IMG/VR virus record: IMGVR_UViG_3300033153_001808
Coordinates: 1-61,947 of that record
Direction: 5' to 3' (one strand)
From: a virus
Length of the DNA stretch: 61,947 nucleotides
This document shows positions 41,569-50,179 of the stretch, in pieces (within the stretch, counting starts at the first letter, position 1; each line of letters opens with the position of its first letter). The translations under genes and the position numbers were made by a program. Under the pieces are notes generated by a model. The model was not told the origin of the DNA, made no database searches, and was given only the letters and a program-made list of their open reading frames with translations.

Positions 41569-41636
41569 TTCTCAACCCTCCTCTGTTTAAGTTTTAACCC
41601 ATGCACAGGACAGTAGGGCACACTCCGATACCCCAT
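41565..41636 (-). CDS. Tiny possible gene
   Basis: This 23-residue frame (MGYRSVPYCPVHGLKLKQRR and three more residues) has a CxxH pair and a basic end and overlaps the next ATG as ATGA. Its ribosome binding site is poorly spaced, so translation is uncertain. Confidence 0.35.
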   Translation of the reverse strand: MGYRSVPYCPVHGLKLKQRRVEK

Positions 41637-41645
41637 TCCCGGCTT

Positions 41646-41768
41646 TCATCCACACTCATAAATCCACTCATATTTCTCACGCTTTTTTTGTTGACGTCTG
41701 ATCCACCAATCACGTATGGCTATTAAGTCAAGGCTAAATGAGTACTCTAAAGGTCTACGGTTCCACAT
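41646..41768 (-). CDS. Small Trp-rich basic protein
   Basis: This 40-residue frame (MWNRRPLEYS, then IAIRDWWIRRQQKKR) starts inside the last codons of the response-regulator gene and is composed like a real gene. It may associate with membranes or nucleic acids through its amphipathic WWIRRQQKKR part. No family is recognised. Confidence 0.5.
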   Translation of the reverse strand: MWNRRPLEYSFSLDLIAIRDWWIRRQQKKREKYEWIYECG

Positions 41769-42126
41769 CGAAAGACTCCTTAACCACACGAAGTAGTTCA
41801 GTCGTAGCTACTGGCTTGGCTATTACCGCCGAGAATCCGTTCTGCAACCCATAATCCGGTTTAAACATCTCGAAATTTCCACTCACACAAATCACCTGAG
41901 TTTTAGGCTCAAGGGTTATTAACTGTTTGCATATTTCGTTTCCTGGTAGTGAATGTAATCCCAAATTAAGATCCATAATCACAACCCTTGGCTGATGTTC
42001 AAAAAACAAGTCAAACGCATTTATGTCATCTCTTGCTGTTAAAACCTCATATCCAGCTTTTTCAAGTATTGCTTTATACAGTTCCCGCAAATTCTCCTGA
42101 TCTTCAACTACTAATACTTGTTCCAT
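41755..42126 (-). CDS. Stand-alone response-regulator receiver (CheY-like)
   Basis: The 123 residues form one receiver domain with every catalytic residue: acidic pair E8-D9, phosphoacceptor D52 (VVIMDLNL), S82 (VICVSGN) and K104 (VIAKP). No output domain follows. The start at 42126 overlaps the previous stop as TAATG, with GGAG upstream; a longer frame to 42189 is not needed. In phages such a domain could accept phosphate from, or compete with, a host kinase. It sits among lysis-region genes. No partner kinase is visible. Confidence 0.85.
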   Translation of the reverse strand: MEQVLVVEDQENLRELYKAILEKAGYEVLTARDDINAFDLFFEHQPRVVIMDLNLGLHSLPGNEICKQLITLEPKTQVICVSGNFEMFKPDYGLQNGFSAVIAKPVATTELLRVVKESFDVEP

Positions 42127-42335
42127 TACTCTACACTCCTGGCAAGCCAGACTAAAATAGCCACGCACACTCCACCGATTGCCCCCCATGCTCCAGACTT
42201 GACTTTCAGACTAACTATGTCCTTCCCAATCTTTATCACTTCTTTATTTAGATTATCGTAGCAGTCATTCAGCCTTTCCAATTCTTTTAAGACAAACTTA
42301 GACCAACTCTCCCAATCATCATTATTACCTGTCAT
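42126..42335 (-). CDS. Holin-like or haemolysin XhlA-type membrane protein
   Basis: This 69-residue protein has an acidic and helical N-terminus (DDWESWSKFVLKELERLNDC), a coiled part, and one C-terminal membrane helix (AWGAIGGVCVAILVWLA). The layout is that of XhlA-type holin partners. The ATG at 42335 has AAGGGG seven bases upstream and is preferred over a GTG at 42341. Lies next to the cupin gene and the receiver gene. Confidence 0.6.
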   Translation of the reverse strand: MTGNNDDWESWSKFVLKELERLNDCYDNLNKEVIKIGKDIVSLKVKSGAWGAIGGVCVAILVWLARSVE

Positions 42336-42337
42336 AA

Positions 42338-42742
42338 TCACACCCCTTTAGGGGCTTGGGGCCAGCCCGTAGTTTGAGGGATTGTAATAGCAAGAAGCCA
42401 ACAGTCACCTTCTGGAATTAATACTTCATGCTCAACACCCGGATCTATTTCTAAACAGTCACCCACATTGAGGATATGGACCTGCTCGGCAACGGTTACT
42501 TCCATTATACCTTTGTAGACAAGAAACATCTCTGTCTCATCATGAGCATGGAGAGGTGACATAGACCCCGCAGACATGAAGACTTTGGCACAACTTATGG
42601 CAGGCTCGTTTAGTAGACCGAAACTCAGTGATGTACCTTTAATCATAGTATTCTGACGAATACTTGGAGAATACGTTTCCTTAGAAGAAAACGATAATTT
42701 CTCAGTTAAGTTCCTTAATTCCGGCATAAACGAGTTTGCCAT
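42338..42742 (-). CDS. Cupin-fold protein
   Basis: This 134-residue protein contains the full cupin motif 1 (G59, H65-A-H67, E71, G78 in GSMSPLHAHDETEMFLVYKG) and motif 2 with P-G and H105. The four metal ligands, three His and one Glu, are all present, so an enzyme or sugar-binding role is possible. In a late phage cluster with glycosyltransferases it could act on nucleotide sugars, but this is speculative. GGAG lies before ATG 42742; ATG 42754 (TAATG) is an alternative. Confidence 0.75.
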   Translation of the reverse strand: MANSFMPELRNLTEKLSFSSKETYSPSIRQNTMIKGTSLSFGLLNEPAISCAKVFMSAGSMSPLHAHDETEMFLVYKGIMEVTVAEQVHILNVGDCLEIDPGVEHEVLIPEGDCWLLAITIPQTTGWPQAPKGV

Positions 42743-42753
42743 AGCACACTCCA

Positions 42754-43251
42754 TTAGTCTTCCCATCCTTGACGTAGAATAACATCCCGGACTTCTTTAC
42801 AGAGTTTTTTAAAGGTTGCTTTGGAGTCTGTAAGATCGGTCCAGTTTGCGTCTATGTAGTCACCTATCTGCTGCTCCGTCTTGTTGTAGAAGACAGAATC
42901 CTTCATGTCATTTTCTGCTGTGACACGTTTGATTGACCATGAAGCTGTGAACGGGACTTTGTCTATAACACCAGAGGGATTAGTATGCCCGTCTGCTATC
43001 CATTGAGTGAACTTTTCAAGGTCCGTGTCACCTACGCTATCTTGATAGATGGCTCCTGGGTATTCTCTTTTTCTGATAAGCAATAAGTAATCATTTAATT
43101 TGTCATCAAGGTAATTCTGTAAATTTTGACCTTCAAGAACAGGTGTATTGCTGTGCCACAAATAAACCTCTGGAGTATCGTCAGTAAGAGTAAAGAACAC
43201 CACTTGTCTCTCATTGTCTATATTTCTTATCCCGTTTGCTTGTATATTCAT
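42754..43251 (-). CDS. Hypothetical late protein
   Basis: This 165-residue protein has alternating strands at its start (VVFFTLTDDTPEVYLW) and helices towards the end (FKKLCKEVRDVILRQGWED). No motif is recognised. Start ATG 43251 has AAAGGAG upstream. It stands between the CBM-like fibre and the cupin. Function unknown. Confidence 0.65.
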   Translation of the reverse strand: MNIQANGIRNIDNERQVVFFTLTDDTPEVYLWHSNTPVLEGQNLQNYLDDKLNDYLLLIRKREYPGAIYQDSVGDTDLEKFTQWIADGHTNPSGVIDKVPFTASWSIKRVTAENDMKDSVFYNKTEQQIGDYIDANWTDLTDSKATFKKLCKEVRDVILRQGWED

Positions 43252-43262
43252 TTTATTCTCCT

Positions 43263-44711
43263 TTATGAGGCCACTTGGACAGCCATCCAATAGAACTGGA
43301 TTATATCAAAAGTTTCACTGCCAGTTGCTCTAATTTTGTACGCGATATCGCCAGCCGAGTTACAGGAAACTGATCCTTGATTTGCTGCACGAGCATCATT
43401 CACTAATCCAGCAGAGGATATATAGCCTGCTGCAATCATAGTAGTTGCTGGAGATAGTTCAAGCCTGCTCTCATATGCATGACCAGCAGATCCAGAATCA
43501 TTAATTTGACCGTAAAATGCAACAGACACGGCTCCTTTCGGAATTTTTCCCTCAGTGGTAGCCTCAAGATTGATTACTGTTGCAGTAATATCACTATATC
43601 CAGAAGCATTGGCTATAGTTAAATCTGAAATGTTAGTCTCACACCACACAATCTCACCAGGAGGCTGAACATAATTACCTTCTCCTATTGAAGATCCAAA
43701 CACTAACATTGGTTGGGATATATAGGCGGTATCCGTGGTGTCAGCAACAATAGCCACGCTGAACTCGGTTGTGGTTGCTGATATGGTTGCCGTGACCTCA
43801 AGCCATGTCCATGTCCCGTTTGCACCATACGAGCTTGCATCAGAACTCTGGTCATAGTCTGTGGTATCACTATCAATAATTTGCAGGAATATACTACTTG
43901 CTGCCCCTGCTTTGACCCATGCCCCGAATGTAACTGTCCGACCTGCGTATTTCTGGTAGTGATTAGCCTGAGTCCTAACCACAGACAAAGGCCAGATAAG
44001 GAAATCATCAGCAGCACCAGGGGTCATTTTTAAAGCATAAAAGCTACCATCCTTTGTCACCGTCCCGCCATCATTATGTTGTCTCCATATATCCAAGGTA
44101 GTATCTTTATGCCACCCATCAGGTCCAGTTGCAGCAGCACTTACAATGCCTGGGGTGACTTCATGGAGTTGGACTTTATCTATTGCCCATTCTGCGGCTC
44201 CGCCCACAGCAATAAAACGAACAAAACCTCCAGCACCAGCACCAGCAGATTCAAAAACAACAGAATATGTTGTATCTGTTGCAGTCAAATTTATATCATA
44301 AGCAGTTCCAGAACCATCCCCATCTTTAATAAAAACCCGCAATGTTCCACCAGTTCTGGTGAAACTTGCCGTAAATTCGTAAAGTTTACCAGCCACAGTC
44401 GTAAATGTATTAGTGTCGCAACCTTCTCCATCAGCACTGACATCAAGGTGCATATACCCACCACCATCACTAATCTCACCAGCATCAGCGTCTTTGTTTG
44501 ACCACCCAACAGGTAAATCAGGATCACCGCCTTGCCAGCTTCCCATATTACCATTATCAATTAGATCAGTGGCATCCTCAACCGTACTATCTCCAACAGC
44601 ATCCCCCGCAGTAGTATACAAATCCTCACTATTACTCCACACTCCGAATCCTGAATTAGTGAGCAAATTAACTTGATTCTCCGCTTGTCCAAACAAAAAA
44701 GGCCCGGCCAT
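43263..44711 (-). CDS. Fibre-like protein with carbohydrate-binding-like domains
   Basis: This 482-residue protein starts NLLTNSGFGVWSN, followed by two jelly-roll-like parts (KLYEFTASFTRTGGTLRVFI; HYQKYAGRTVTFGAWVKAG) and a C-terminal beta domain. These patterns are common in phage receptor-binding fibres. The ends of the two jelly-rolls both show the WLEVT-type strand. It probably contacts host glycans. AGGAGGTT precedes the start. Confidence 0.65.
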   Translation of the reverse strand: MAGPFLFGQAENQVNLLTNSGFGVWSNSEDLYTTAGDAVGDSTVEDATDLIDNGNMGSWQGGDPDLPVGWSNKDADAGEISDGGGYMHLDVSADGEGCDTNTFTTVAGKLYEFTASFTRTGGTLRVFIKDGDGSGTAYDINLTATDTTYSVVFESAGAGAGGFVRFIAVGGAAEWAIDKVQLHEVTPGIVSAAATGPDGWHKDTTLDIWRQHNDGGTVTKDGSFYALKMTPGAADDFLIWPLSVVRTQANHYQKYAGRTVTFGAWVKAGAASSIFLQIIDSDTTDYDQSSDASSYGANGTWTWLEVTATISATTTEFSVAIVADTTDTAYISQPMLVFGSSIGEGNYVQPPGEIVWCETNISDLTIANASGYSDITATVINLEATTEGKIPKGAVSVAFYGQINDSGSAGHAYESRLELSPATTMIAAGYISSAGLVNDARAANQGSVSCNSAGDIAYKIRATGSETFDIIQFYWMAVQVAS

Positions 44712-44725
44712 TTTTCAACCTCCTA

Positions 44726-45109
44726 TTATGTAGTAGTCCATGTTCCCACAGCACCAGGAGCAATAGCCCACGCTGATGTAGTCACACTAACTAAAGTTAT
44801 ACTTGCATAAGTCTCACTTGCATTGGTGTTTTGTATCTGCCCACCAGCACTGGAGTTAGCAATAGTCTCACCAGCAGCAGCATCAATAACCAAATTATCA
44901 TCAGTCAGTTTAACAAACGTATACTCAAGACCCAAATCACTAGCCCCAGTAATAGTAGGTAAGTTAAACTGCACACTGGCAGTCGAGCCACTGTTCGTAA
45001 AGACCTGCCCGGACATATCAGAAGTTAGTGTATACGGTGAACTACCCTCTGTCACCGCATTTACAGTCTTCTTGACATAACCTTTATGTAAAAATCCATA
45101 GGTATCCAC
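44726..45109 (-). CDS. Decoration-like protein, paralog B
   Basis: The GTG at 45109 is chosen because TAGGAGG lies seven bases upstream; an ATG at 45136 lies in the previous gene. The product has 127 residues and ends in ANSSAGG, N-A-S-E and a final WTTT, all matched in the neighbouring gene at 45121. The two are tandem copies. It may decorate the head or form a fibre cap. Confidence 0.6.
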   Translation of the reverse strand: MDTYGFLHKGYVKKTVNAVTEGSSPYTLTSDMSGQVFTNSGSTASVQFNLPTITGASDLGLEYTFVKLTDDNLVIDAAAGETIANSSAGGQIQNTNASETYASITLVSVTTSAWAIAPGAVGTWTTT

Positions 45110-45120
45110 TTCAACACCTC

Positions 45121-45489
45121 CTAAGTAGTAGTCCATGCTCCATGCGCACCTCTAACTGTCCAAGTCACAGTCGCATGAATATACTCCAAATTAACAACAG
45201 CATACAACTCTGCGGTATTATTATACAAAGTCCCTCCCGCACTACTGTTGGCTATTAAATCACTATCCGCTGCATCAATGATAACCTTGCCCGCTCCGAG
45301 TTTAGAGAATGAGATTCTGCTTCCGTCGTCAGCTGTGCCCACACTCGGCATGGTAAATGTCTTTGCAGATGCCGCGTTCATACGTAAGGTCTTACCAAAG
45401 TCTGCGGTAGTGACTGTATAATTATCTGTTTTTGTACTAACAACAGCTCTAGCTAATGTTTTGTCTTGTCCATTTACATAAATAGTCAT
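45121..45489 (-). CDS. Decoration-like protein, paralog A
   Basis: This 122-residue, beta-rich protein (TLRMNAASAKTFTMPSVG; VIIDAADSDLIANSSAGG; last WTTT) shares a middle IxNSSAGG and a WTTT end with the gene just downstream. The alternation of small residues suggests a fibre or capsid-decoration protein. GGAGTTTG precedes the ATG. Confidence 0.6.
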   Translation of the reverse strand: MTIYVNGQDKTLARAVVSTKTDNYTVTTADFGKTLRMNAASAKTFTMPSVGTADDGSRISFSKLGAGKVIIDAADSDLIANSSAGGTLYNNTAELYAVVNLEYIHATVTWTVRGAHGAWTTT

Positions 45490-45501
45490 ATCAAACTCCT
45501 T

Positions 45502-46722
45502 CTAAGCTGCTGACACAAATCCATCATCTGAAATAGGATTCCACAAACAATGAAAATGGATCTGACCATCTTTATTACCTGCACCATCATCGCTGTAGAA
45601 CTGAATCGTGGTCGTGCCTGTATTGTCAGCTACGAGAATAGTTGACACTCTAGGCTCTTTGAAGTTAGTGTTCTCTATCACCACCGGAGCCGCCGAACTT
45701 CCTACAGTCAAAGCATCTCCAGCGGTTGCGGTTTTACCAATAAATGAGTTAATAGGTAGACTGTTACAAGCAGTAGCGGTCGTGAGGTCAGCGTTCGTTG
45801 GGCCATCTGTTCCGTGAACTCTAAATAAACAATTTCCCAACTCTCCATTAAGAGCAGACTCCACATGACCTCTTATTCCATGTATCTCAACAGTTCCAAC
45901 TAGGGTAAATAAATCAAATGCTTGAGTAGCATCAACAAATGTAACTGATTTTAAAACCTCATCATTATAACTAAAATTAGTCCATACATTAATATCATCC
46001 GCATCAATCCAACGTCCATCATTTGCACCACTTGAGCAATTTAATATAGTCCATTCTGATGAACCTGTGACTATGTGGTAACCAGCAGTTTGGTGTCCTG
46101 CCGATGTACATGTGTCTAAGACTCCAGTATCAACAGTACCACTTATTTTATATCCAGTGGTTGTAGTATTTCCAACAGTCTTACATCTATAAGCTCGTGT
46201 TTGTGCACCCTGTATGTCAAAAGAAATACCACCAGCAGCTTGATATGCCCCGGCACATTCATTTAAAATAGTTCCAGTTCCAGTGATTTGATAACCAGAA
46301 GTTCCACCTACTACTTTACCATTCTCTAGGTAACATTCAGCACCACTAACTAAGACTCCTACTGCCGCTGAGTCTGGAGTTACTTTAAACCTCCCTTTAA
46401 CAGCACACGAAGCACCAGAAATAGTTAATGCAGTACCAGAAACAGGATCAATTAAGACACCAATCTCACACCACATTTCCGTGCCATCAAGATTGAGGGT
46501 TAGTCCTGTCTCTGTATAAGTGCCGGCCTTGATATTAAGTGCATCACCGGCAGACATAGCACTAAGGCCTTCTTTTATTGTCTCAAAGGCTTCATGTGGG
46601 TCTTGACCACTATTACTATTCGACCCACCAACTTTGTCGACGTACCAGATCTCACCACCGAACTTTGGGATATGTCCGGCTGACTCAACCTCTTGGAGTT
46701 GTCCATTAATTGATATAGGCAT
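45502..46722 (-). CDS. Beta-helix tail or fibre protein
   Basis: This 406-residue protein has an N-terminal collar (GGEIWYVDKVGGSNSNSGQD; AFETIKEGLSAMSAGDALNI) and then regular beta-helix rungs rich in Gly, Thr and Cys (ALTISGASCAVKGRF; NECAGAYQAAGGIS). This is the layout of parallel beta-helix spikes. AGCCTAGGGGGAG lies upstream. It likely binds host surface polymers. Confidence 0.65.
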   Translation of the reverse strand: MPISINGQLQEVESAGHIPKFGGEIWYVDKVGGSNSNSGQDPHEAFETIKEGLSAMSAGDALNIKAGTYTETGLTLNLDGTEMWCEIGVLIDPVSGTALTISGASCAVKGRFKVTPDSAAVGVLVSGAECYLENGKVVGGTSGYQITGTGTILNECAGAYQAAGGISFDIQGAQTRAYRCKTVGNTTTTGYKISGTVDTGVLDTCTSAGHQTAGYHIVTGSSEWTILNCSSGANDGRWIDADDINVWTNFSYNDEVLKSVTFVDATQAFDLFTLVGTVEIHGIRGHVESALNGELGNCLFRVHGTDGPTNADLTTATACNSLPINSFIGKTATAGDALTVGSSAAPVVIENTNFKEPRVSTILVADNTGTTTIQFYSDDGAGNKDGQIHFHCLWNPISDDGFVSAA

Positions 46723-46734
46723 ATCAGACTCCCC

Positions 46735-48138
46735 CTAGGCTAAGGTTCCACCAGCAACAACAGATCTATAATGCACGAAGACATTACAAGTAGTTGTAGC
46801 GTCTGCGGCACCACCAGCTATAGTTAACTGAATCTTAGTAGCTACTGTGATGGCTATACTACCAGTCCAGGCTATCTGAGCTTCTGCCGTTAGGTTTGCT
46901 ATCACACCATCTGATGAAGATATAATAACCGATGGAGTTACATCATCTGTTTGAATACTTATTGATGTAATAGCAGCATCATCAGAAACATCCACATTAG
47001 GTAACTGAAAGGTTAGTTTTTCTAACACAACAACCTGACTAGTTCCTGTGAGTAGATCATAACTTGCTGCTGCTTGGTTGAGGTCTATAGTTGTAGACAC
47101 CATCTGCATCCTACCTACAGAGGTAGTGGCTAAACCAAGAGAATCTATTACATCACGAATAGCCTCTAAACTATCTGTCGTGTTATCATATGTATACGAG
47201 CCGTCTTTGTGGAGTGTATCCTGTAAACTATTTGCTGTGGGAGGCTCTGGAACAGCCGCAGATATGTCTGTAATAATTGCATCCAGATCTGTATGTGCTA
47301 GATCCAAACTAGCCTTCACAGAATCATCCTGTGCAGCACCACCATCTCCTGACATCCCACCGAGCTTATCCGATAACATTTCTAGTGAGTCAGTAGTATT
47401 ATTATACGACGTTGCAACAGGATTCGCGTTTTTACTCAACATATAAGCCGTGATACTTTCTTGTACCACACTATCAGGATATGGGTTAGTCCCGCCATCA
47501 GCGGCGGCAACTAAGTGGTCCAATCCATCTGCTTCTAGTGCATCTGTTGCTTCTGCTTCTATACTTGCAAGTGCAGTCGAGTTCCACGTAACAGTACTAT
47601 CAGATTTCGGAATTTTTGCAACTTCAGCCTCAAGATCCGCAAATTCCGTGACAACATTACTCCAAACCATATCAGGAACATAAGCTGTGTCACCAGCTAT
47701 TGTTGCAGTGATTCCTGTCACAGTCAACTTATACATATCCCCTTCTGCCCACTCTGCGGCTAGAAACTGATATGAACAATAAACACTTCCATTAGCCTTA
47801 GCAAAGGTTGGTTGTGTCTGTGTTCCTGTAGCAAATGCTCCACCACCTGTACTCTTTTGCATCACATTAGTGATACTAGTAATATCTATATTCGCAGATG
47901 CAACCGCACCAGAATCCACATCATAAATACCTATATTAAACATCAAATATGCGTTCTCTTCTACCGCACCACCTTCACTTTGCGTAACTCTTAACTGTCC
48001 AGCAGCTCCACCTACCGCTACTTGAATAAACTCCAATCTCTCAAGAACCGATCCGTCTGCGTCAGAGGCGACAGCACTAGTTGAGACTTGATTATCCGCA
48101 TTATTTTTTCCTATATATCGTCCACTATCCCAAGACAT
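46735..48138 (-). CDS. Fibre-like late protein
   Basis: This 467-residue, beta-rich protein contains a pair of repeated helical linkers (YNNTTDSLEMLSDKLGG and YDNTTDSLEAIRDVIDSLG) and an end domain of strands (LEKLTFQLPNVDVSDDAAIT). It is acidic and rich in Ala, Thr and Ser. It is probably a fibre or baseplate-like component. Its N-terminal SWDSGRYIGKNN has no known match for me. Confidence 0.6.
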   Translation of the reverse strand: MSWDSGRYIGKNNADNQVSTSAVASDADGSVLERLEFIQVAVGGAAGQLRVTQSEGGAVEENAYLMFNIGIYDVDSGAVASANIDITSITNVMQKSTGGGAFATGTQTQPTFAKANGSVYCSYQFLAAEWAEGDMYKLTVTGITATIAGDTAYVPDMVWSNVVTEFADLEAEVAKIPKSDSTVTWNSTALASIEAEATDALEADGLDHLVAAADGGTNPYPDSVVQESITAYMLSKNANPVATSYNNTTDSLEMLSDKLGGMSGDGGAAQDDSVKASLDLAHTDLDAIITDISAAVPEPPTANSLQDTLHKDGSYTYDNTTDSLEAIRDVIDSLGLATTSVGRMQMVSTTIDLNQAAASYDLLTGTSQVVVLEKLTFQLPNVDVSDDAAITSISIQTDDVTPSVIISSSDGVIANLTAEAQIAWTGSIAITVATKIQLTIAGGAADATTTCNVFVHYRSVVAGGTLA

Positions 48139-48153
48139 ACTAAGTCACCCCCC

Positions 48154-48513
48154 TTAATCTATAGCAATCCACATAGTAATTACTGCGGTATTAGTTCCAT
48201 CTTCAGTTAACGTAATCTTCATAAACCTAGCAACTTCTGGCTCAAAGCTCACAATATCCGACTGCGTTCCAGCAGCTATTGCACTCACTATATCAACAGC
48301 AGTACTAGGAGTAAGGAATGTTCCCTTATAGTCATCAGATAGTTCGTACTCTACCTTAACAACGCCACTTCCGGTCTTGGTGTAATGACAACCAAAAAAC
48401 CCATTTTGTACCTTACTTCCAAGATCAAGAATCGTGCTCGTAGCAGTTCCACTGGTTGTGAGTGCTTCGGCAGAAAACACCTTCCGCACATATATATCCT
48501 TGTATTCCGACAT
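48154..48513 (-). CDS. Small structural protein
   Basis: This 119-residue, beta-rich protein (YVRKVFSAEALTTSG; VKVEYELSDDYKGTF; ARFMKITLTEDGTNTAVI) resembles small jelly-roll-like phage structural proteins. TAAGGAATAAG precedes the ATG. A long hairpin lies just upstream, between it and the next-earlier gene. Confidence 0.6.
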   Translation of the reverse strand: MSEYKDIYVRKVFSAEALTTSGTATSTILDLGSKVQNGFFGCHYTKTGSGVVKVEYELSDDYKGTFLTPSTAVDIVSAIAAGTQSDIVSFEPEVARFMKITLTEDGTNTAVITMWIAID

Positions 48514-48532
48514 GATCTTATTCCTTAGTAGA

Positions 48533-48603
48533 AACTGACATTATGTAAGGCATAAACCGCTTGGGAGGAGGACATCCCCAAAAAAGCCTACATAATGCCA
48601 GTT
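48533..48603 (-). other. Long two-tier hairpin between structural genes
   Basis: Bases 48533-48551 pair with 48586-48603 over about 17 positions (a single bulge and one G-T), and a second hairpin (TTGGG with CCCAA, 48561-48581) sits inside. It spans 71 bases in a 113-base gap. No long run of T follows on the transcribed strand. It may attenuate or process the late mRNA at the boundary between head and fibre genes. Confidence 0.55.
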
Positions 48604-48626
48604 TGTTAACACTAATCCCCCACTTT

Positions 48627-48878
48627 CTAGGAACCTACTGCACTCACTACAGCCGTTAAGCCATTTCCAAGTGCGGTTCCAAAGGTCACCGTGGAGCCAG
48701 AATACGACATCAATTCATCCGTAGATGTAGACGTGCCCTTCTGGTGCCACGCACCGTCTATCTCATTCATAGGTAGGGTATATGTAGTCCCTCCACCAAC
48801 ATCACCGGTGAGTTCATATACTACAAACAACTTATCCCCTAGGTATGTAATGAGTTTTTTAGTCCCTGTAATAGCCAT
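48627..48878 (-). CDS. Decoration-like protein, copy 3 of a tandem family
   Basis: This 83-residue protein starts MAITGTKKLITYLGDKLFVVY and has the same plan as the two genes before it: a strand with GDK, a hydrophobic strand, A-W-H/F-Q, then an acidic Ser/Thr strand pair. It is the most diverged copy; the last residues are VVSAVGS. AGGAGGTAATG precedes the start. A small beta protein, likely on the capsid. Confidence 0.65.
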   Translation of the reverse strand: MAITGTKKLITYLGDKLFVVYELTGDVGGGTTYTLPMNEIDGAWHQKGTSTSTDELMSYSGSTVTFGTALGNGLTAVVSAVGS

Positions 48879-48889
48879 CTCATTACCTC

Positions 48890-49144
48890 CTAATAACCTA
48901 CAAAAAAGACATCAACATATTCAGCTGATCCCGGTGCTTCATTAAAAGTCACAGTCGCACCAGACCAGGTCATACGCTCACTCGTTGCTGAGTCATCCAC
49001 TCGTTGAAACCACGCACTTTCGATTGCCTTGACAGGTGCTGTCCAAGTAACTCCGGCAGCATCACCCAGTATTCTATAGCAACCAAAAATCTTGTCGCCA
49101 GCGATTGTAAGGAACTGTTTGCTGGCACTAGGTACATCAGCCAT
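48890..49144 (-). CDS. Decoration-like protein, copy 2 of a tandem family
   Basis: This 84-residue protein has AGDKIFGCYRILGDA, AIESAWFQRVDDSATSE and a final VDVFFVGY. About half of the positions match copy 1 (AGDKVFGCYRLKGDG, AIEGAWFQRITDTATSE). AGGAGGTGTC precedes the ATG. Confidence 0.7.
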   Translation of the reverse strand: MADVPSASKQFLTIAGDKIFGCYRILGDAAGVTWTAPVKAIESAWFQRVDDSATSERMTWSGATVTFNEAPGSAEYVDVFFVGY

Positions 49145-49155
49145 TAGACACCTCC

Positions 49156-49404
49156 TTATGTACCGACGTAGAATACATCAGTGTATAGGTTATTATCCAC
49201 AGCTTCATCCATTGAAATCACCGCACCAGAGAAAGTCATCAACTCACTCGTCGCAGTATCAGTTATACGTTGAAACCACGCACCCTCTATTGCATCAAGG
49301 GGTGCTGTCCAGTCCTTAGTGGACCCATCACCCTTTAACCGATAACATCCAAAGACCTTGTCACCAGCTATAGTCTGAAAGCGTTTTGCTTCTGTAATAG
49401 CCAT
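49156..49404 (-). CDS. Decoration-like protein, copy 1 of a tandem family
   Basis: This 82-residue protein (MAITEAKRFQTIAGDKVFGC) ends TDVFYVGT. It shares its core with the next two genes, so the three arose by tandem duplication. AGGAGGCG precedes the ATG. Their place after the capsid gene suggests capsid decoration or pentamer/hexamer cementing; this is inference. Confidence 0.7.
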   Translation of the reverse strand: MAITEAKRFQTIAGDKVFGCYRLKGDGSTKDWTAPLDAIEGAWFQRITDTATSELMTFSGAVISMDEAVDNNLYTDVFYVGT

Positions 49405-49420
49405 CTTAACGCCTCCTTTT

Positions 49421-50164
49421 CTACGGTGTAATCTGTAGATAGACTGGTTGAAATTCTTCGTCGGTTCCTTTGTACAACTGAACTCCTATAATGTTGTATG
49501 TGAAACCAACTTGTACGGTTATCGCACCTGCTGTTCCTGATGCGGTCATTAAACCGCCTGCTGCATCCTCTGTGCCTGACATTAACACAGCCGCCGGACC
49601 CCAGGTCTGGCACCAGAAATAGTTATTCAAAGTCACCGCTGTAGGAGCTACACCTACACTATACTTCTCTTCTGTGGTTGTATGTATATCTAGATCATAA
49701 TACATGTTATTCATAATAGCCAGCTCAGATGAACCGGTTAAAGCCACATGCAGTGGATCATAAAGAACCAAGTCAGTTGATGTTGACAAGGTTGTATTGG
49801 CCGTAGCCTTTTTGATCCTGTAAGAATAACCAGCACCCGCCGCTTCGTGGATAAAGATATAACCTTCTTCCGAGTTATCTTGAGCTGCTGCTGTTACCAG
49901 TGTAAACTCAGTTGAGTTTATAGTAACCGCTGCAGAAGGACTAACACCTTCCTCTGCAACTGCCGCCGTTGCAGGCTGTAATACCACTCCTGCAGCTAAG
50001 TTAACCCCACCTGCGTAGGCATAGTGAAAGACCCTGTCTCCCACACGCACCCTCGTACCAAGCGGAGCTTTAGCGGTTGAGGAAATCTCATAGATACCCT
50101 GTGATGGCCTTATCGGCCCATCCTCTGTATGGTATCCTAAGTGTTGATTCACACTAATAGTCAT
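49421..50164 (-). CDS. Head decoration-like protein, second of a duplicated pair
   Basis: This 247-residue protein shares GTRVRVGDRVFHYAYAGG, EAAGAGYSYRIKKATAN and YYFWCQTWGP-type blocks with the gene at 50180. The central Ser/Thr/Gly-rich strands and acidic loops look like a surface-exposed virion protein. AGGAGATTG precedes the ATG. Placed after the capsid gene. Confidence 0.7.
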   Translation of the reverse strand: MTISVNQHLGYHTEDGPIRPSQGIYEISSTAKAPLGTRVRVGDRVFHYAYAGGVNLAAGVVLQPATAAVAEEGVSPSAAVTINSTEFTLVTAAAQDNSEEGYIFIHEAAGAGYSYRIKKATANTTLSTSTDLVLYDPLHVALTGSSELAIMNNMYYDLDIHTTTEEKYSVGVAPTAVTLNNYFWCQTWGPAAVLMSGTEDAAGGLMTASGTAGAITVQVGFTYNIIGVQLYKGTDEEFQPVYLQITP

Positions 50165-50179
50165 ATCAATCTCCTTTCT

